From contig JAKOGI010003175.1 in the NCBI GenBank assembly GCA_029747015.1, positions 1-64,000 on the forward strand: a stretch of 64,000 nt of DNA, given 5' to 3'. Source of the stretch: Carnegiea gigantea (Eukaryota > Streptophyta > Magnoliopsida > Caryophyllales > Cactaceae). Positions within the stretch are counted from its first letter, which is position 1, and the number at the start of each line of letters is the position of its first letter. Both the position numbers and the translations under genes were made by a program. Of the stretch, positions 50,001 through 61,793 are shown in pieces. The notes beneath the pieces were generated by a model. It saw only the letters and a list, made by a program, of their open reading frames with translations. It was not told where the DNA came from and did no database searches.

Positions 50001-53000
50001 GACAGTTATGAAGAAACTGTAGTGACGAGTAAGGGGCATACTTATGTATTGCGAATTGGGCGCAAAAGCTTCCCATGTTCAGTTGAGGACAAAAACGAGT
50101 AATACATAGTTCACATATATACGGTGTCTCTTGCCCAAAAACAAGTTGGCCTCTATGAAACATTCCTATGCGATATTTATGGACTCAAGTAGAAAGAGGA
50201 TAGCTATAGGCGCGTAGAAGTAGAACGGTAGAAGTGGTACTCTGTATTGACGACATACCTTGAGATTCATTTTTGGCCAAATTCCAGCTTTGTTCCCTAA
50301 ACAAGGCATATGATAACATGTATAAGCGACGAGGACAAACATGGATGAAGGGTATATTATGAAAGATGTTGCAACAATGTGGAAATAGGAGGCACGACAT
50401 TATTTTCAATGATATCAAGGATTTTTGATGGTGTATGTGTATGACCTTTGTGTTAACGGGCCTTGGACCTATGACTTGTACTCATGTAACCCTAACGTAT
50501 TGATATCAACAGACATCTAACCACCTCAATTGAGGTAGACAATCCAATTACTCGATTGGTATCATAGCCCTAATCAATTACCCTAATCTCAACCTAATCT
50601 CCTTCCTTAGCCGCCTGCCATGGATGACTTTCCTCCTCCCTCTTCCTGCGGCCTTTCTATGCCCATGACCGCCCCCTTAGTTCTTCCTCTCCTACAGCGG
50701 AACCTGGCACACCCACTTCACCAAGGACAGTTGTGGCACAGCTTCACACGCCCATCTCCATGCCTGATGTGCCGCAACGCTCGCTGCCTCCTCCAGCTCT
50801 AGCTCTACTCGAGGTGCCTACCATCGAGCCCACAGGCCACAGTACCTCGGGACCCCTTCTACTTCAATAATTTCTCTCAATTCTACAGTTCTCATCTCTC
50901 TCTTCCATTAAATCGATTGCCAATGTCTCAAGATTATATCTTGCATCAATCTCATTCTCGGTTCCCTCAGCCTCAATACGAACATGGCTCTTCGTCCCGT
51001 AATCCCAGTCCCATATGCAGCCTTCTTTCTCCACTTTCTTAGACACCTCTGGCCACTTATCTCCCCTCGGGCTCTCGCTTCCCAACATCACAAATCCGGT
51101 CACGGTTCGACTAGCCATGCCTGAAGATTTCTTGAATTGGTAAACCCAATTCACCGCGGTTCTCGTCTCACACGGTTTGCTTGGCTTTGTCGACGAGTCT
51201 TTAACCTTGCCACCGTCTACTGTTGTGGGTGTCAATGGCGTCCACTAAGCCAATCCGGAGTATCAAGCATGGCTTCATCTTGATCAGAGTATTCGTTCCT
51301 GATTTTGCCACTCTTATCACGAGAGGTATTGATTGATATTTGTGACCAACCCACCTCCTTTCATGTGTGGGACAAACTCAAGCATCGTTTAATGTGCTTG
51401 ATCATGGCCCAGGCTCTCGAACTCGAACGGATGTTGACTAATACTAAGAAGAGTGAGAATCATACCATGGACTTCTTCTTGCGAGAAATTAAAACCATTG
51501 CCGACAACTTAGCCACAGTCAACTCCCCGGTACCGTCAAGTGACGTCATGCACTATACCTTGCTGGGACTTGGACGTGAGTATGAAACTGTTATCACCAC
51601 ACTCACTCACGTTCCCCTTCAACTCGCTTTTGACGACCTTCGTTCCCGACTCCTGTTGTATGAACAGCGGCTACGGCAATTGGATGGTGACGACGCCCTT
51701 GCTCATCATGCCTTGGTATCTCACTCCACGGTGGGTCTGCCACACTTCACTCCCACCCTAACAACAATTGTATCACTAATAATGGGCAGCATACCAATCG
51801 CGGGGGTGGTCAACGTCGCAATAATCGGAATCGTAACAATCGAGGAGGAGGCCAGCACAACAACCGTAATCAGTCCAATAACAACCAGACTACTCACTCC
51901 CATTCTAATTGGAGCGGGCCTATAGGAATTGGTGTATGCAGTTCAACCTTTTCATGTTTTGATACTGTGTACAAACCATGTACTAATCACTTCTTTGCAG
52001 GTACCTCCATACAGTTAGGCTTATTGGGTCCTAATCCTGCTAGTCTTACCTGTTAAATCTGCTTTGTGACTGGGCACTCTACTCTTCAGTGCCCACGATT
52101 TCCCTCTATTGCACGTCATACACCCGATTCCCTCGTACCTTCCCTTGCTGCCATGTCTTTTGGTGATGGCCAGGAAACTACTTGGTATCCTAATTCTGGT
52201 GCCTCTACTCATATGACTCCACATATGAGGTAATTTTGTTTTTAAAATCCCTTATAATGGCAATAATCGTATAGTTGTAGGTAATGGGCCTAAGCTTCCA
52301 ATTACACATCTTGACAATTGTAATTTACCTACGTCTCGTAAATTATTGAAACTAAATTCTGTGTTACAAGTTCCACAATTAACTCATAATTTGCTTTTAA
52401 TAAAATGTTTACGCAAAGACAATAATTGTCAGGTTGTTTTTGATGCTGCTGTTTCTATTTTTATTCAGGACAAAGCAACGGGGACTGTTCTACTTCGTGT
52501 CTGAAGTGAAGGAGATGTCTACCACCAACTTTCTCCTCCGCTTCAAAAAAAGCTCTTTTATCCTATCACCTGCCGGCTGAAACATGGCATCGTCGATTAG
52601 GCCATACTAGTTCTAGGACCTTAGATCTTCTTCATTCTAATAAGTCCATCGTCAGGACAACAAAATTTTTTAAAAGATCGTGTTTCATGCTGTTTGGAAA
52701 AATCTACTAGACTACCTTTTTCTGAGGTTGAGCATTGTTCTAATAGACCTTTGGATTTAATTCATAGTGATTCAATCTCCAACTTACTCTGCTAATGGGT
52801 ACAAATCCTAGATTCTTTTCGTTGATGTTTTCTCTCGCTATTCTTAGTTATATCCTTTGAAAAAGAAATCTGATGCTTTTGTCACATTTGCCTATTTTCG
52901 CAAATTTGTGGAAAACCTTTTTAACACCACCATTGTTTATCTTCAAAGTGATGGGGGCCAAGAGTACGATAATCTTGCCTTTGGCACCTTTCTCTTGCAA

Positions 53001-55833
53001 CATGGAATATATTTTCGAAAATCCGCTCCTCATACACAACAACAAAATGATGTTGCTGAACGCAAGCACAGACACATAGTCGAAACGGAACGGCTCGCAC
53101 ATTTCTTATTGATGCTCACCTACCTGACTTATATTGGTCTGATGCTGTTCTTACCGCTATATATGTCATAAATCGCCTTCCTACTCCTCTCTTACAAGGT
53201 TTGTCACCGTTTCAAAAACTCTTTTCAAAACCTCGTGATTATGGTTTTCTTCGTGTTTTTGGGTGCCAATGTTTTCCTAACTTGACTCCGTATACGCAAA
53301 ACAAGCTTCAACTTCGATCTATTCGGTGTGTCTTTCTTGGTTATGCCCCACATTACAAGGCCTACAAGTGACGCATCTATATTAGTCGTCACGTTATCTT
53401 CCATGAACACTTTTTTCCCTATTCCGCTATTCTTGCATCCAAGCATCAATCACCTGTCATGACCTGCTTTCCCTCATGGTCGTCCACCTCTACTTAGCTA
53501 AATCCTGTTACCCCGTCCTGTTTTATTTCCTCTCAGCGCAGCCTAACCTGTGCTCTTCCCATGACTGGCTCCCCATCACAGCCTAGCTCATTGCCTGCCC
53601 TAGATCCTCTCACGCCTCTGCCTACTTCCTATTCTAGCCCAATAGGCCCACTCAACGCGCCTATACTTGCCTGCCCTCTCGTCCCCACCACTCCTCAGCT
53701 AAGCCCAGTTGGGTCGCCTCAGTCCACTCAGTCCTCAGAGCCCCCTCAGCCCAACCCACCCAAGTCACAACCGAACCCAGAGTCTGTCCCTTCGATGCAC
53801 AACCCATCTCGTGAGCCCCCCCTTCCCCTGAGATCTCCCCTTCGGCCCATGAAGCCCCGATCTCCCGTTCACGGCATCCCATGCAAACCCGATCTAAATC
53901 GGGGATTTTCAAACCCAAAAATATTTTATGATTGGTTGCTGGACATGAGGATGCCAACCCAACTTGTTTTTCGAAAGCTGTTAAATTCCCAACTTAGTGT
54001 CAAGGTACGGCTAACGAATTTAATGCATTTTTAGAAAATGATACTTCGGAGCTTGTGCTTTGTACTCCATCTATGCATGTTGTCGGTTGTAAGTGGATTT
54101 ATAAAACAAAATATGCCTCTGATAGCTCTGTTGATCGCTATAACACACCTTGTAGCTCTTGGCAATCACCAACAGGCTGGTATTGATTATCACAAGACAT
54201 TTAGCTCTGTTGTTAAGGCCTCTACTGTTCACTTAATACTTTCTATTGCTGTTTCTTGCAACTGGGTTATTCTTTAACTTGATGTGAAAAGTGCTTTCCT
54301 TCAAGGGCATCTTGATGAGACGTTCTTCATGAAGCAACCTCCAGGTTTTGTCCATCCACAATTCCCGACCCACGTTTGTCGACTTAAGAAATCTTTGTAT
54401 GGTCTAAAACAAGCACCTCGGGCTTGGTTTCATCGCTTTAGCTCCTTTATGATGTCTCATGGTTTTCACTGCAGCAAAGTCGACCCTTCTATGTTTGTTC
54501 GTCGTCGGTAATCTCATATCGTAATTCTTTTCTTGTACGTTGATGATGTTCCCCTGACTGGCAATGATTCTGTCCTTGTTCGCTCTTTTATTGTCACTCT
54601 TTCTACTCACTTTGCCATGAAGGACCTTGTTGACCTTCACTATTTTCTTGGCGTTAGGCTGTGCGCACTTCATCTGGCCTTTTCCTTTCTCAACACGATA
54701 TGTTATGGACCTGCTTAAGAAAGTTCATTTTCATACACTCAAATATGTGGGCACATCGTGTGTTTCTATGACCACACTAAGCCTGACTGATGGTGAGTTA
54801 CTTTCCGATTCATCTGATTATCGTTGCATGGTTGGCACCCTATAGTATCTTACCATGACTAGGTTAGATATTGCTTATGCCATACATGTAGTCTCCCAAT
54901 TTCTGCATGCTCTCCGCACATCTCACTTGCATGCTGTCAAGCGCATTTTCAAGTATTTGCAGGGCTCAGCCGATCGTGGCCTATTCTTTAACACCAATTG
55001 CCGATTGGACTTGGTGGTTGCCTTTTGTGATTCTGACTGTGCTGGGTGTCCTGATAGAAGCCGCTCCACCACTAGGTTTGCTGTGCTTCTTGGTGCTACC
55101 TGGCGGTCCAAAAAGCAACCCACTGTTTGTCGGTCCTCTACTGAAGCCGAATATCATGCTACTACTGCTGCTGAAATTCAATGGTTACGTCAACTTTTCT
55201 TGGACTTGGGCATTCTAGTACAATGATCCATCCGATTCTTGTGAGACAATATTTTTGCCACTTATCTTGATGCGAATCCAGAACTTCATAGCCGCAATAA
55301 GCACATCAAGGTTCATTATCACTTTGTTCGCATGGTCAGTAAACGACATCTTCAGATGAAATTCATTCCTACTCAGCCTCAAGTTATTGATATTTTCATC
55401 AAAGACTTATCATTGCAGAAGTTTCTTCAATTCAAGGCGTCCAGATTGAGGGGTTGTAATGGTGTCTGTATATAACCTTTGTGTTAACGGGCTTTGGACC
55501 CATGACTTGTACTTAATGTAACCCTAATGTATTGATATCAATAGACATCTAACCACCTCAATTGAGGTAGGCACTCCAATTATTCACAATTCTAAAGTGA
55601 TATTTTTTCCTTACACGTAGTACAAAGAAAATGAAGGATCTACTAGCATACGTTAAAATGCTGCACAAGTCATGACTTAACAGTAATATTGAAAAGAGAA
55701 ATGATTAAGTCAAAAATTGTAGATTACCATTCAAAATTTCTTGGACAACAACGGGGACTATAATGCCTGAGTAGGAACAACCGGCTATGTAAAGAGGATT
55801 CTCGTGCAATTCTCTATGCTCTTCTAGAAGCCA
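47099..55833 (-). CDS. Serine carboxypeptidase-like protein (SCPL), 3' ten exons
   Basis: Ten exons with GT-AG borders join in one open frame of 283 codons plus stop: 55728-55833, 50259-50296, 49892-49987, 49436-49522, 48653-48727, 48329-48406, 47804-47922, 47455-47568, 47285-47339 and 47099-47182. Family landmarks are [11 protein letters not shown] (nucleophile Ser at residue 20 of this fragment), [50 protein letters not shown] (Asp region) and [15 protein letters not shown] (His 260). SCPL proteins are secreted or vacuolar peptidases or acyltransferases. The N-terminal part (signal peptide, oxyanion region, GGPGCSS; about 40% of a usual 430-480 residue protein) is not in the window. The first intron here holds a 5.2-kb copia element; without it that intron would be about 270 bp. 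GDSYSG has become GCSYSG. Whether the gene is expressed is unknown. Confidence 0.9.
50426..50554 (+). repeat. 5' LTR of the Ale-like copia
   Basis: Starts TGATGGTGTATGTG and ends ATTACTCG, where CA would be expected. Confidence 0.85.
50557..50568 (+). promoter_or_regulatory. Primer-binding site of the Ale-like copia
   Basis: TGGTATCATAGC differs from the initiator tRNA-Met complement TGGTATCAGAGC at one position. Confidence 0.8.
50620..55474 (+). pseudogene. Ale-like copia gag-pol polyprotein, decayed
   Basis: Recognisable pieces run in order. Gag is at 51305-51760 ([35 protein letters not shown]). A zinc knuckle near 52050-52110 ([12 protein letters not shown]) has a stop at its first spacer. 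A protease motif near 52180 reads NSGASTHMT. Integrase includes [12 protein letters not shown] and [10 protein letters not shown] (52940-53065). RT is at 54280-54560 ([30 protein letters not shown]). RNase H is at 54855-55226 ([15 protein letters not shown]). The protease catalytic Asp is replaced by Asn, and there are many stops and frameshifts. The gag start at 50620 is uncertain. Confidence 0.88.
55455..55586 (+). repeat. 3' LTR of the Ale-like copia
   Basis: Starts TGTAATGGTGTCTG directly after the GATTGAGGGGT polypurine tract and ends CCAATTATTCA. Confidence 0.85.
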
Positions 55834-56094
55834 CTGTATGTATCCCAAAAAACACGCATTCAGATAGAACAATACAAATGTTAAATGCCAAAGATAAGCA
55901 TGCTTTATCCTGCTACATTTGCCTGTTATGCTTTTTATGGATACCAATTAATGGTATAGTTCGGATATTTACATTATTAATTAACTTTTTTCCTTTTTGC
56001 CCATCAAGATATTAACAATAATTGTTTAATGATGTTTACAAAATAGAATTCTTTACATGGTTTCCCCACATGTATACATTCTCAATTCCAAATT

Positions 56095-56098
56095 TTTA

Positions 56099-56139
<41 letters not shown>

Positions 56140-56175
56140 AGTGTGTGTGCGTGTATATGTATATATATATGTATG

Positions 56176-56238
<63 letters not shown>

Positions 56239-56240
56239 AT
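56095..56240. repeat. (TA)n/(TG)n microsatellite
   Basis: A TA tract, then TG repeats, then a long TA tract of about 60 bp, just left of Tork-2. Confidence 0.93.
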
Positions 56241-56432
56241 TATGTGTATTTATTATATAGATAATTTTTAATATGTAAGTGCTTTCATAACTTGTACATA
56301 GGACTATATACTTCTAGTAATATGATGTAAACTCTTGACATAACTACACAATAAATTTAATTTATCTAACATATGATGAGGACAAAAAAGTGAACGGAAA
56401 AAAACCTCAATAAAAAGTTAGAGTAAATGACA

Positions 56433-57045
56433 TGTTAGGAAATAAAGGGGATAATAGGATGTGACAATGCAACAGAATTCAACCAAGAACACAACGCAAC
56501 AATGAAAGAAACAAGAATAAAGGACACAGGGAATTTTACGTGGAAACCAAATGTGGGAAAAACCACGGACGGCGACAGCACACCGACAAATTTCACTATG
56601 AGCAGAGTAGTACACCACAATCACTCCAGTGATTAAGAGCAGAATTACAATACTCTCAATTGTATTCTCTCACAAATAACCTCACTCTCTCAATGTGTTT
56701 TCTATATTGGAGTATTTTGAAACAAGGCCCTAGACCCCCTTTATATAGGGTCTGTGAGGCAGGGTTTCCCCTTGAAAACCCTAGCTGCCGCCTTCCAAAA
56801 ACCGTCACCAAAGCGCAACCCTAGCCGCCACTTTAAGGCGGCAGAAAATTTCCCCTGGCACGGTCGTGCCAGGGCGGCACGGTCGTGCCGTGCCATGTGG
56901 CACGACCGTGCCACATGGCACGGGCACACCGTGTCACTTCTCTGTCTGCTCTGTTCTTCGGTCTTCTGTGTCGCGGCACGCCCGTGCCCATGCAGCATGG
57001 TCACCCCGTGCCTAAACCCGAGATTTTGGGCCATAAAACCCAACA
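56433..57045 (-). repeat. 3' LTR of Tork-2
   Basis: 613 bp. On the minus strand a TATA-like CCTATATAAAGG lies at about 56739-56750. A G/C-rich cluster of inverted GGCACG/CGTGCC repeats lies between about 56855 and 57012, upstream of the TATA in transcription. Confidence 0.95.
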
Positions 57046-57145
57046 ATCTCCACCTTGGACCAAAATCTCCAATCTTCAATTACCGTCGTCGTCGTCACAC
57101 CCCAAGGGGTGATGCCCCCTATGGGGCTATGCCCCGCAGGGCTTC

Positions 57146-60100
57146 TCAATGACTGTGAACTCCCACTAAGTCCAAGCAATGCTCGAACTTAGCTGTAGGT
57201 AGTGGCTTTGTAAGCATGTCAGCAGGATTCTCTGAGGTGTGAACTTTCTTCATCATTATTTCTCCTGCAGCAACTGTGTCTCGTACATAATGATATTTGA
57301 CGCTGATATGCTTGGTCTTCGAGTGGTAGGCATCATTCTTTGTCAGATGTATGGCACTCTGACTATCAGAATATACCACAGTAGCAGATTGTGGTATTCC
57401 AAGCTCCATTACCAGTCCCCTTAGCCAGGTAGCTTCCTTCACTCCTTCCGTGGCAGCAATATACTTCTGTTGTGGACAGAGCTGCAATAGATTGTAAAGA
57501 CGCTTTCCAAGAGATAGCGCCCCCACACATAGTAAAGATGTACCCAGATATGGACCTCCTCCTATCCAAATCACCAGCATAATCAGAATCAACATACCCT
57601 ACTACATCAGATGTAGCAGCCTTGTTTCTATCAAATACCAGCCCTTTCCCCACAGTTCCCTTTACATACCGTAGGACCCATTTTACACCCTCCCAGTGGT
57701 CCTTTCCAGGATTATGCATATATCTACTTACCACACTCACAGCATGTGATAAGTCTGGTCTGGTACAGACCATGGCATACATCAAACTCCCTACAGCACT
57801 AGAGTATGGTACTTTGGACATTCTACCGATGTCCTCTTCTGTTTGCGGACAGCATTCCGCAGACAGTCTAAAATGTGCAGCAAGAGGGGTAGACACCGCC
57901 TTGCAGTCCCTCATATTGAACTTGCTTAATACCTTCTCAAGATATTTTTCTTGAGACAAGTATAATTTTCCCTCCTTTCAATCCCTGTGAATCTCCATGC
58001 CCAGTATCCTTTTAGCTGCACCTAAGTCTTTCATTTCGAATTCCTTACTGAGTTGAGATTTTAGCATGCTAATCAGGTTTTTATCTTTAGATGCAATTAG
58101 CATGTCATCAACATACAGTAGTAGATATATAAAGGACCCATCACCATATTGTCTAAAGTATACACAATTATCATATCTACTACGTATGTAACCATTATCA
58201 ATCATAAACGTGTCAAAACGTTTATACCACTGCCTAGGAGCCTGCTTGAGTCCATACAAGGATTTTTCAACTTACATACCATGTGTTCCTTATCAGGAAC
58301 AGCAAACCCTTCAGGTTGCTTCATATATATCTCCTCTTCCAGCTCACCATGCAGGAAGGAAGACTGTTTTTACATCAAGCTGCTCCAACTCCAAGTTAAA
58401 CAATGTCACAATGGATAACAATAATCGAATAGAGGTGTGTCTGACTACAGGAGAGAAAACCTCATTGTAGTCTATACCTTCCCGTTGGTTGCAACCACGA
58501 ACAACCAACCTTGCTTTCCACCTTGCATCCTCTACCCCAGGAATGCCCTCCTTCTTCTTGTATATCCATTTAGCAGTTAAGGCCCGTCGGCCTTTAGGCA
58601 GGTTACATAACTCCCAAGTCCCGTTTTTCTGCAGACTTTCCATTTCTTCTTGCATAGCCTGAACCCAGTTGGGTGAACTTGGGCAGGTGATGGCTTCAGT
58701 ATAATTTGAAGGCTCAGTTCCTTCAGACACTTCCTCTGTAACTGAAAGTGCAAATACTATCAGCCCTTCATCATCGTTGTACCGGGCCGGTCTCCTGATC
58801 TCCCTACGAGGACGATCACGTGCTATAGAGTGCTCAACCTCCTCCTGAGGTTGATTAGTGCTGATAGCCCCAAGCTCAGTGACCTGGACTTCCCTCATAG
58901 TTTCCTCAACAGCTCCACCTTGAGCTGTAGCAGTCTCCAGCTCCACCTCCATGCTGGTGTCTTGCTGAGTTCTTGCACCAGTAGAAGGAACAGTAGCATT
59001 CTTTCCAGAAGATAATATATCAGACTCATTGAAAGTAACATCCCTACTTTGTATTACTTTCTTAGAATCAGGACACCACATACGATACCCCTTAGATTCA
59101 CTAGCATACCCCAAAAACATATATTTAACTGCTCTAGGTGCTAGTTTTCCCTCATTTACATGAGCATACACAGGACACCCAAATACCCTGAGATTAGAGT
59201 AGTCAACAGGATTACCTGACCATACTTCTTCTGGAATCTGAAACTCGATGGAGGAGTGTGGTGATCAATTCACCAGGTAGCAGGCCGTAGAGATGGCCTC
59301 AGCCCAAAACGCTTTGCGATCCCAAAGCCCAGCAGTTGAAAGCAAACACCGTGCTTTCTCTAACAATGTCCTGTTAATTCGTTCTGCGACCCCATTCTGT
59401 TGTGGTTTCCTGACCAAGGTTTTATGTCTGGCTATGCCGTTTGCTGTGCAGAACTCTTCAAACTCAGATTCAACAAACTCCAGGCCATTATCAGTCCTGA
59501 GTTTTTTGATCCTTTTGCCAGTCTGGTTCTCAACCAGAGCCTTGAATTTCTTGAACATTGAGAATGTCTCGTTTTTCTGTCTCAAGAAATACACCCAAAT
59601 TTTCCGTGAGAAATCATCAACAAATGTTAACATGTAACGCTTACCTCCCATCGAAGGTACCTTAGAGGGACCCCACAAATCAGAATGGATGTAGTCCAGG
59701 ACCCCCTGAGTACGATGACTAGCCTTTGAGAAACTTACCCTTTTCTGTTTCCCAAATACGCAGTGATCACAAAAATCCAACTTACCCGTAGTAGCGTTAC
59801 CAAGACAACCTTTCTTACCCAGAATGGTCATCCCTTTCTCACTCATATGGCCCAGCCTCATGTGCCATAACATCGTCTCATCTGCTGTACCTACCGCAGC
59901 TACTCTTGTAACTGTGGCTCCCTGCAGGATGTAGAGACTGCCCTGCCTCAGTCCCTTCATCATCACCATAGCTCCTTTAGCCACCTTTAGAGCTCCATTC
60001 TCCATGACGATTCTGCAACCATTAGACTCAAGAGTTCCCAAGGAAATCAAGCAATGAGTCATATCAGGAATATGACGCACTTTAGACAATGATCTAATAG

Positions 60101-61166
60101 TGCCATCATGGGTTCTGATCTGAACTGTACCTATCCCTGCAACCTTGCATTCACTATCATTGCCCATAAGTACCACCCCAGAATCCACAGACTCATAAGT
60201 AACAAACCAGTCCCTATGAGGACACATGTGGAATGTGCAACCAGAATCCAAGACCCAATTGTTATCCACCCCTTTCCCAGAGGTGGTAGCTAAAGAAGTA
60301 GCAAGCAGAACATCTCCATCTGACTTAGACTCTACCACACAGTTAGCAGTAGCAGTTTTACCCGTTTCCTCATTCTTGTTCTTTAGCTTCCAACAATTAG
60401 CCTTTATGTGATCCAATTTTTTGCAAAAGTGGCAGGTTTTATTAGCATGAGGATTTCTCGATTTAGAACGGCTCTTCCTATTACCGTTTCCCTTCTTCTC
60501 AGTTGTCTTACCCCTAACAGCCAGCCCTTCACCCTGGTCAGCATGAATGTCATGGTCAAACTTTTCTTTTGAAAGAAGGTTAGCCTTGACATCTTCAAAC
60601 GATATAGTATCCGTGTTACTATACAGCATGATTTCTTTAAAGTGTTTATATGAAGGGGGTAGTGAGACAACAAGCAAGATGGCTTTATCCTCATCATTAA
60701 TTTTTACATCCAGACTTTCCAAATCAACTAGAATTGAATTGAAATCATTCAGATGTTTCTGGACAGGCGTACCTTCAGCCATACGACAGGTGTACAACCT
60801 TTCTTTTAGCCTGATCTTATTGGCTAGACTCTTTGTCATATACAGTTCTTCTAGCCTAGCCCAAAGGTCAACAGCAGTTACCTTATCAAGAACCTCGCGG
60901 AGCACGTGAGGTGCCAGACATAGTTGTATGGCTGAAACTGCCTTCAGCTCCGGTTCCTCCCATTCCTCATTTGTCAACTTCCCACGCCTTTTCTGCTGAT
61001 CTTCAGCCCACTTTTCATCCGTTGTGCCTGTAGGTTTGACGTGAGGCCCCTGCAGGACCTTCCACAGCCCGTGCTGGATGAGGACCGCCCTCATCTGTAC
61101 CTTCCAGAGATTAAAGCTAATCTCCCCGTCGAATTTCTGTATGTCCACCTTCATGATTGAAGACAT
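57146..61166 (-). pseudogene. Tork-2 gag-pol polyprotein, five lesions
   Basis: The likely start is the ATG at 61166 (MSSIMKVDIQKFDGEISF); the more upstream GTG lies in the primer-binding site. In order: TNT1-like gag; CCHC knuckle CHFCKKLDHIKANC (about 60392-60433); protease WVLDSGCTFH (near 60245); gag-pre-integrase LWHMRLGHMS; integrase with all three acidic residues (SDLWGP, RTDNGLEF, VAERIN); RT with [10 protein letters not shown] and LYVDDM (near 58105); RNase H with YSDSQSAIHLTKND and a C-terminal LVGVHSH stop at 57146. Lesions: TGA at 59265-59267, a 4-bp insertion near 58353-58360, a 1-bp loss in an A-run near 58265, TGA at 57978-57980, and a small deletion near 57465. All domains are present, but no full polyprotein can be made. 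Confidence 0.92.
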
Positions 61167-61177
61167 CCTACAACCTC

Positions 61178-61189
61178 GCTCTGATACCA
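61178..61189 (-). promoter_or_regulatory. tRNA-iMet primer-binding site of Tork-2
   Basis: TGGTATCAGAGC on the minus strand, two bases from the 5' LTR, is a perfect match to the plant initiator tRNA-Met complement. Confidence 0.93.
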
Positions 61190-61191
61190 CT

Positions 61192-61788
61192 TGTTAGGAA
61201 ATAAGGGGGATAATAGGATGTGACAATGCAACAGAATTCAACCAAGAACACAACGCAATAATGAAAAAAACAAGAATAAAGGACACAGGGAATTTTACGT
61301 GGAAACCCAATGTGGGAAAAAAACCACGGACGGCGACAGCACACCGACAAATTTCACTATGAGTAGAGTAGTACACCACAATCACTTCAGTGATTAAGAG
61401 CAGAATTACAATACTCTCAATTGTATTCTCTCACAAATAACCTCACTCTCTCAATGTGTTTTCTATATTGGAGTATATTGAAACAAGGCCCTAAACCCCC
61501 TTTATATAGGGTCTGTGAGGCAGGGTTTCCCCTTGAAAACCCTAGCTGCCGCCTTCCAAAAACCGTCACCAAAGCTCAACCCTAGCCGCCACTTTAAGGC
61601 GGCAGAAAATTTCCCCTGGCACGGTCGTGCCAGGGCGGCACGGTCGTGCTGTGCCATGTGGCACGGGCACACCGTGTCACTTCTCTGTCTGCTCTGTTCT
61701 TCGGTCTTCTGTGTCGCGGCACGCCCGTGCCCATGCAGCATGGTCACCCCGTGCCTAAACCCGAGATTTTGGGCCATAAAACCCAACA
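61192..61788 (-). repeat. 5' LTR of Tork-2
   Basis: 597 bp, same ends as the 3' LTR. It lacks 18 bp of one GGCACGACCGTGCC inverted repeat. TATA-like motif at about 61499-61511 on the minus strand. Confidence 0.95.
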
Positions 61789-61793
61789 TGACA

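Larger units (their letters stand above)
50426..55586 (+). mobile_element. Ty1/copia element, Ale/Retrofit-like, in SCPL intron
   Basis: Short LTRs of 129 bp (50426-50554) and 132 bp (55455-55586) share CCTTTGTGTTAACGGGC, ATGACTTGTACT and CACCTCAATTGAGGTAG. A primer-binding site TGGTATCATAGC follows the first LTR, and a GATTGAGGGG polypurine tract precedes the second, the pattern of short-LTR Ale/Retrofit elements. Orientation is opposite to the SCPL gene. No convincing target duplication remains (ATTTT against CAATT), and the left LTR has lost its CA end, so it is old. Confidence 0.9.
56433..61788 (-). mobile_element. Ty1/copia element, Tork-like (Tork-2), young
   Basis: Complete on the minus strand: 3' LTR 56433-57045, 5' LTR 61192-61788, both with TGTTGGG...CCTAACA ends. 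The flanking TGACA at 56428-56432 and 61789-61793 is a perfect 5-bp duplication. The primer-binding site is at 61178-61189, and a polypurine tract CCAAGGTGGAGAT (minus strand) abuts the 3' LTR. By hand the LTRs differ by about ten substitutions and two indels (2 bp and 18 bp) over about 597 bp, about 1.7%. At an assumed 1.3e-8 substitutions per site per year this is very roughly 0.6-0.7 million years. The polyprotein is nonetheless broken. It sits 600 bp upstream of the first SCPL exon in the window, on the same strand. Confidence 0.96.

Noticed and set aside
50864..51235. Minus-strand open frame of 123 codons as an SCPL exon or new gene
   Set aside because: It is antisense to decayed gag of the Ale copia and has no SCPL motif.
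50421..55591. Target-site duplication for the Ale copia
   Set aside because: The flanks ATTTT and CAATT do not match; any original duplication has eroded or the LTR edge is off by a few bases.
56855..57012. CRISPR-like array of palindromic repeats
   Set aside because: The units lack constant-length repeats with unique spacers and lie inside an LTR in both copies; this is a plant retrotransposon U3 region.
56754..57152. Plus-strand open frame of 132 codons as a gene
   Set aside because: It is antisense to the Tork-2 LTR and repeated at 61515-61823 in the other LTR.
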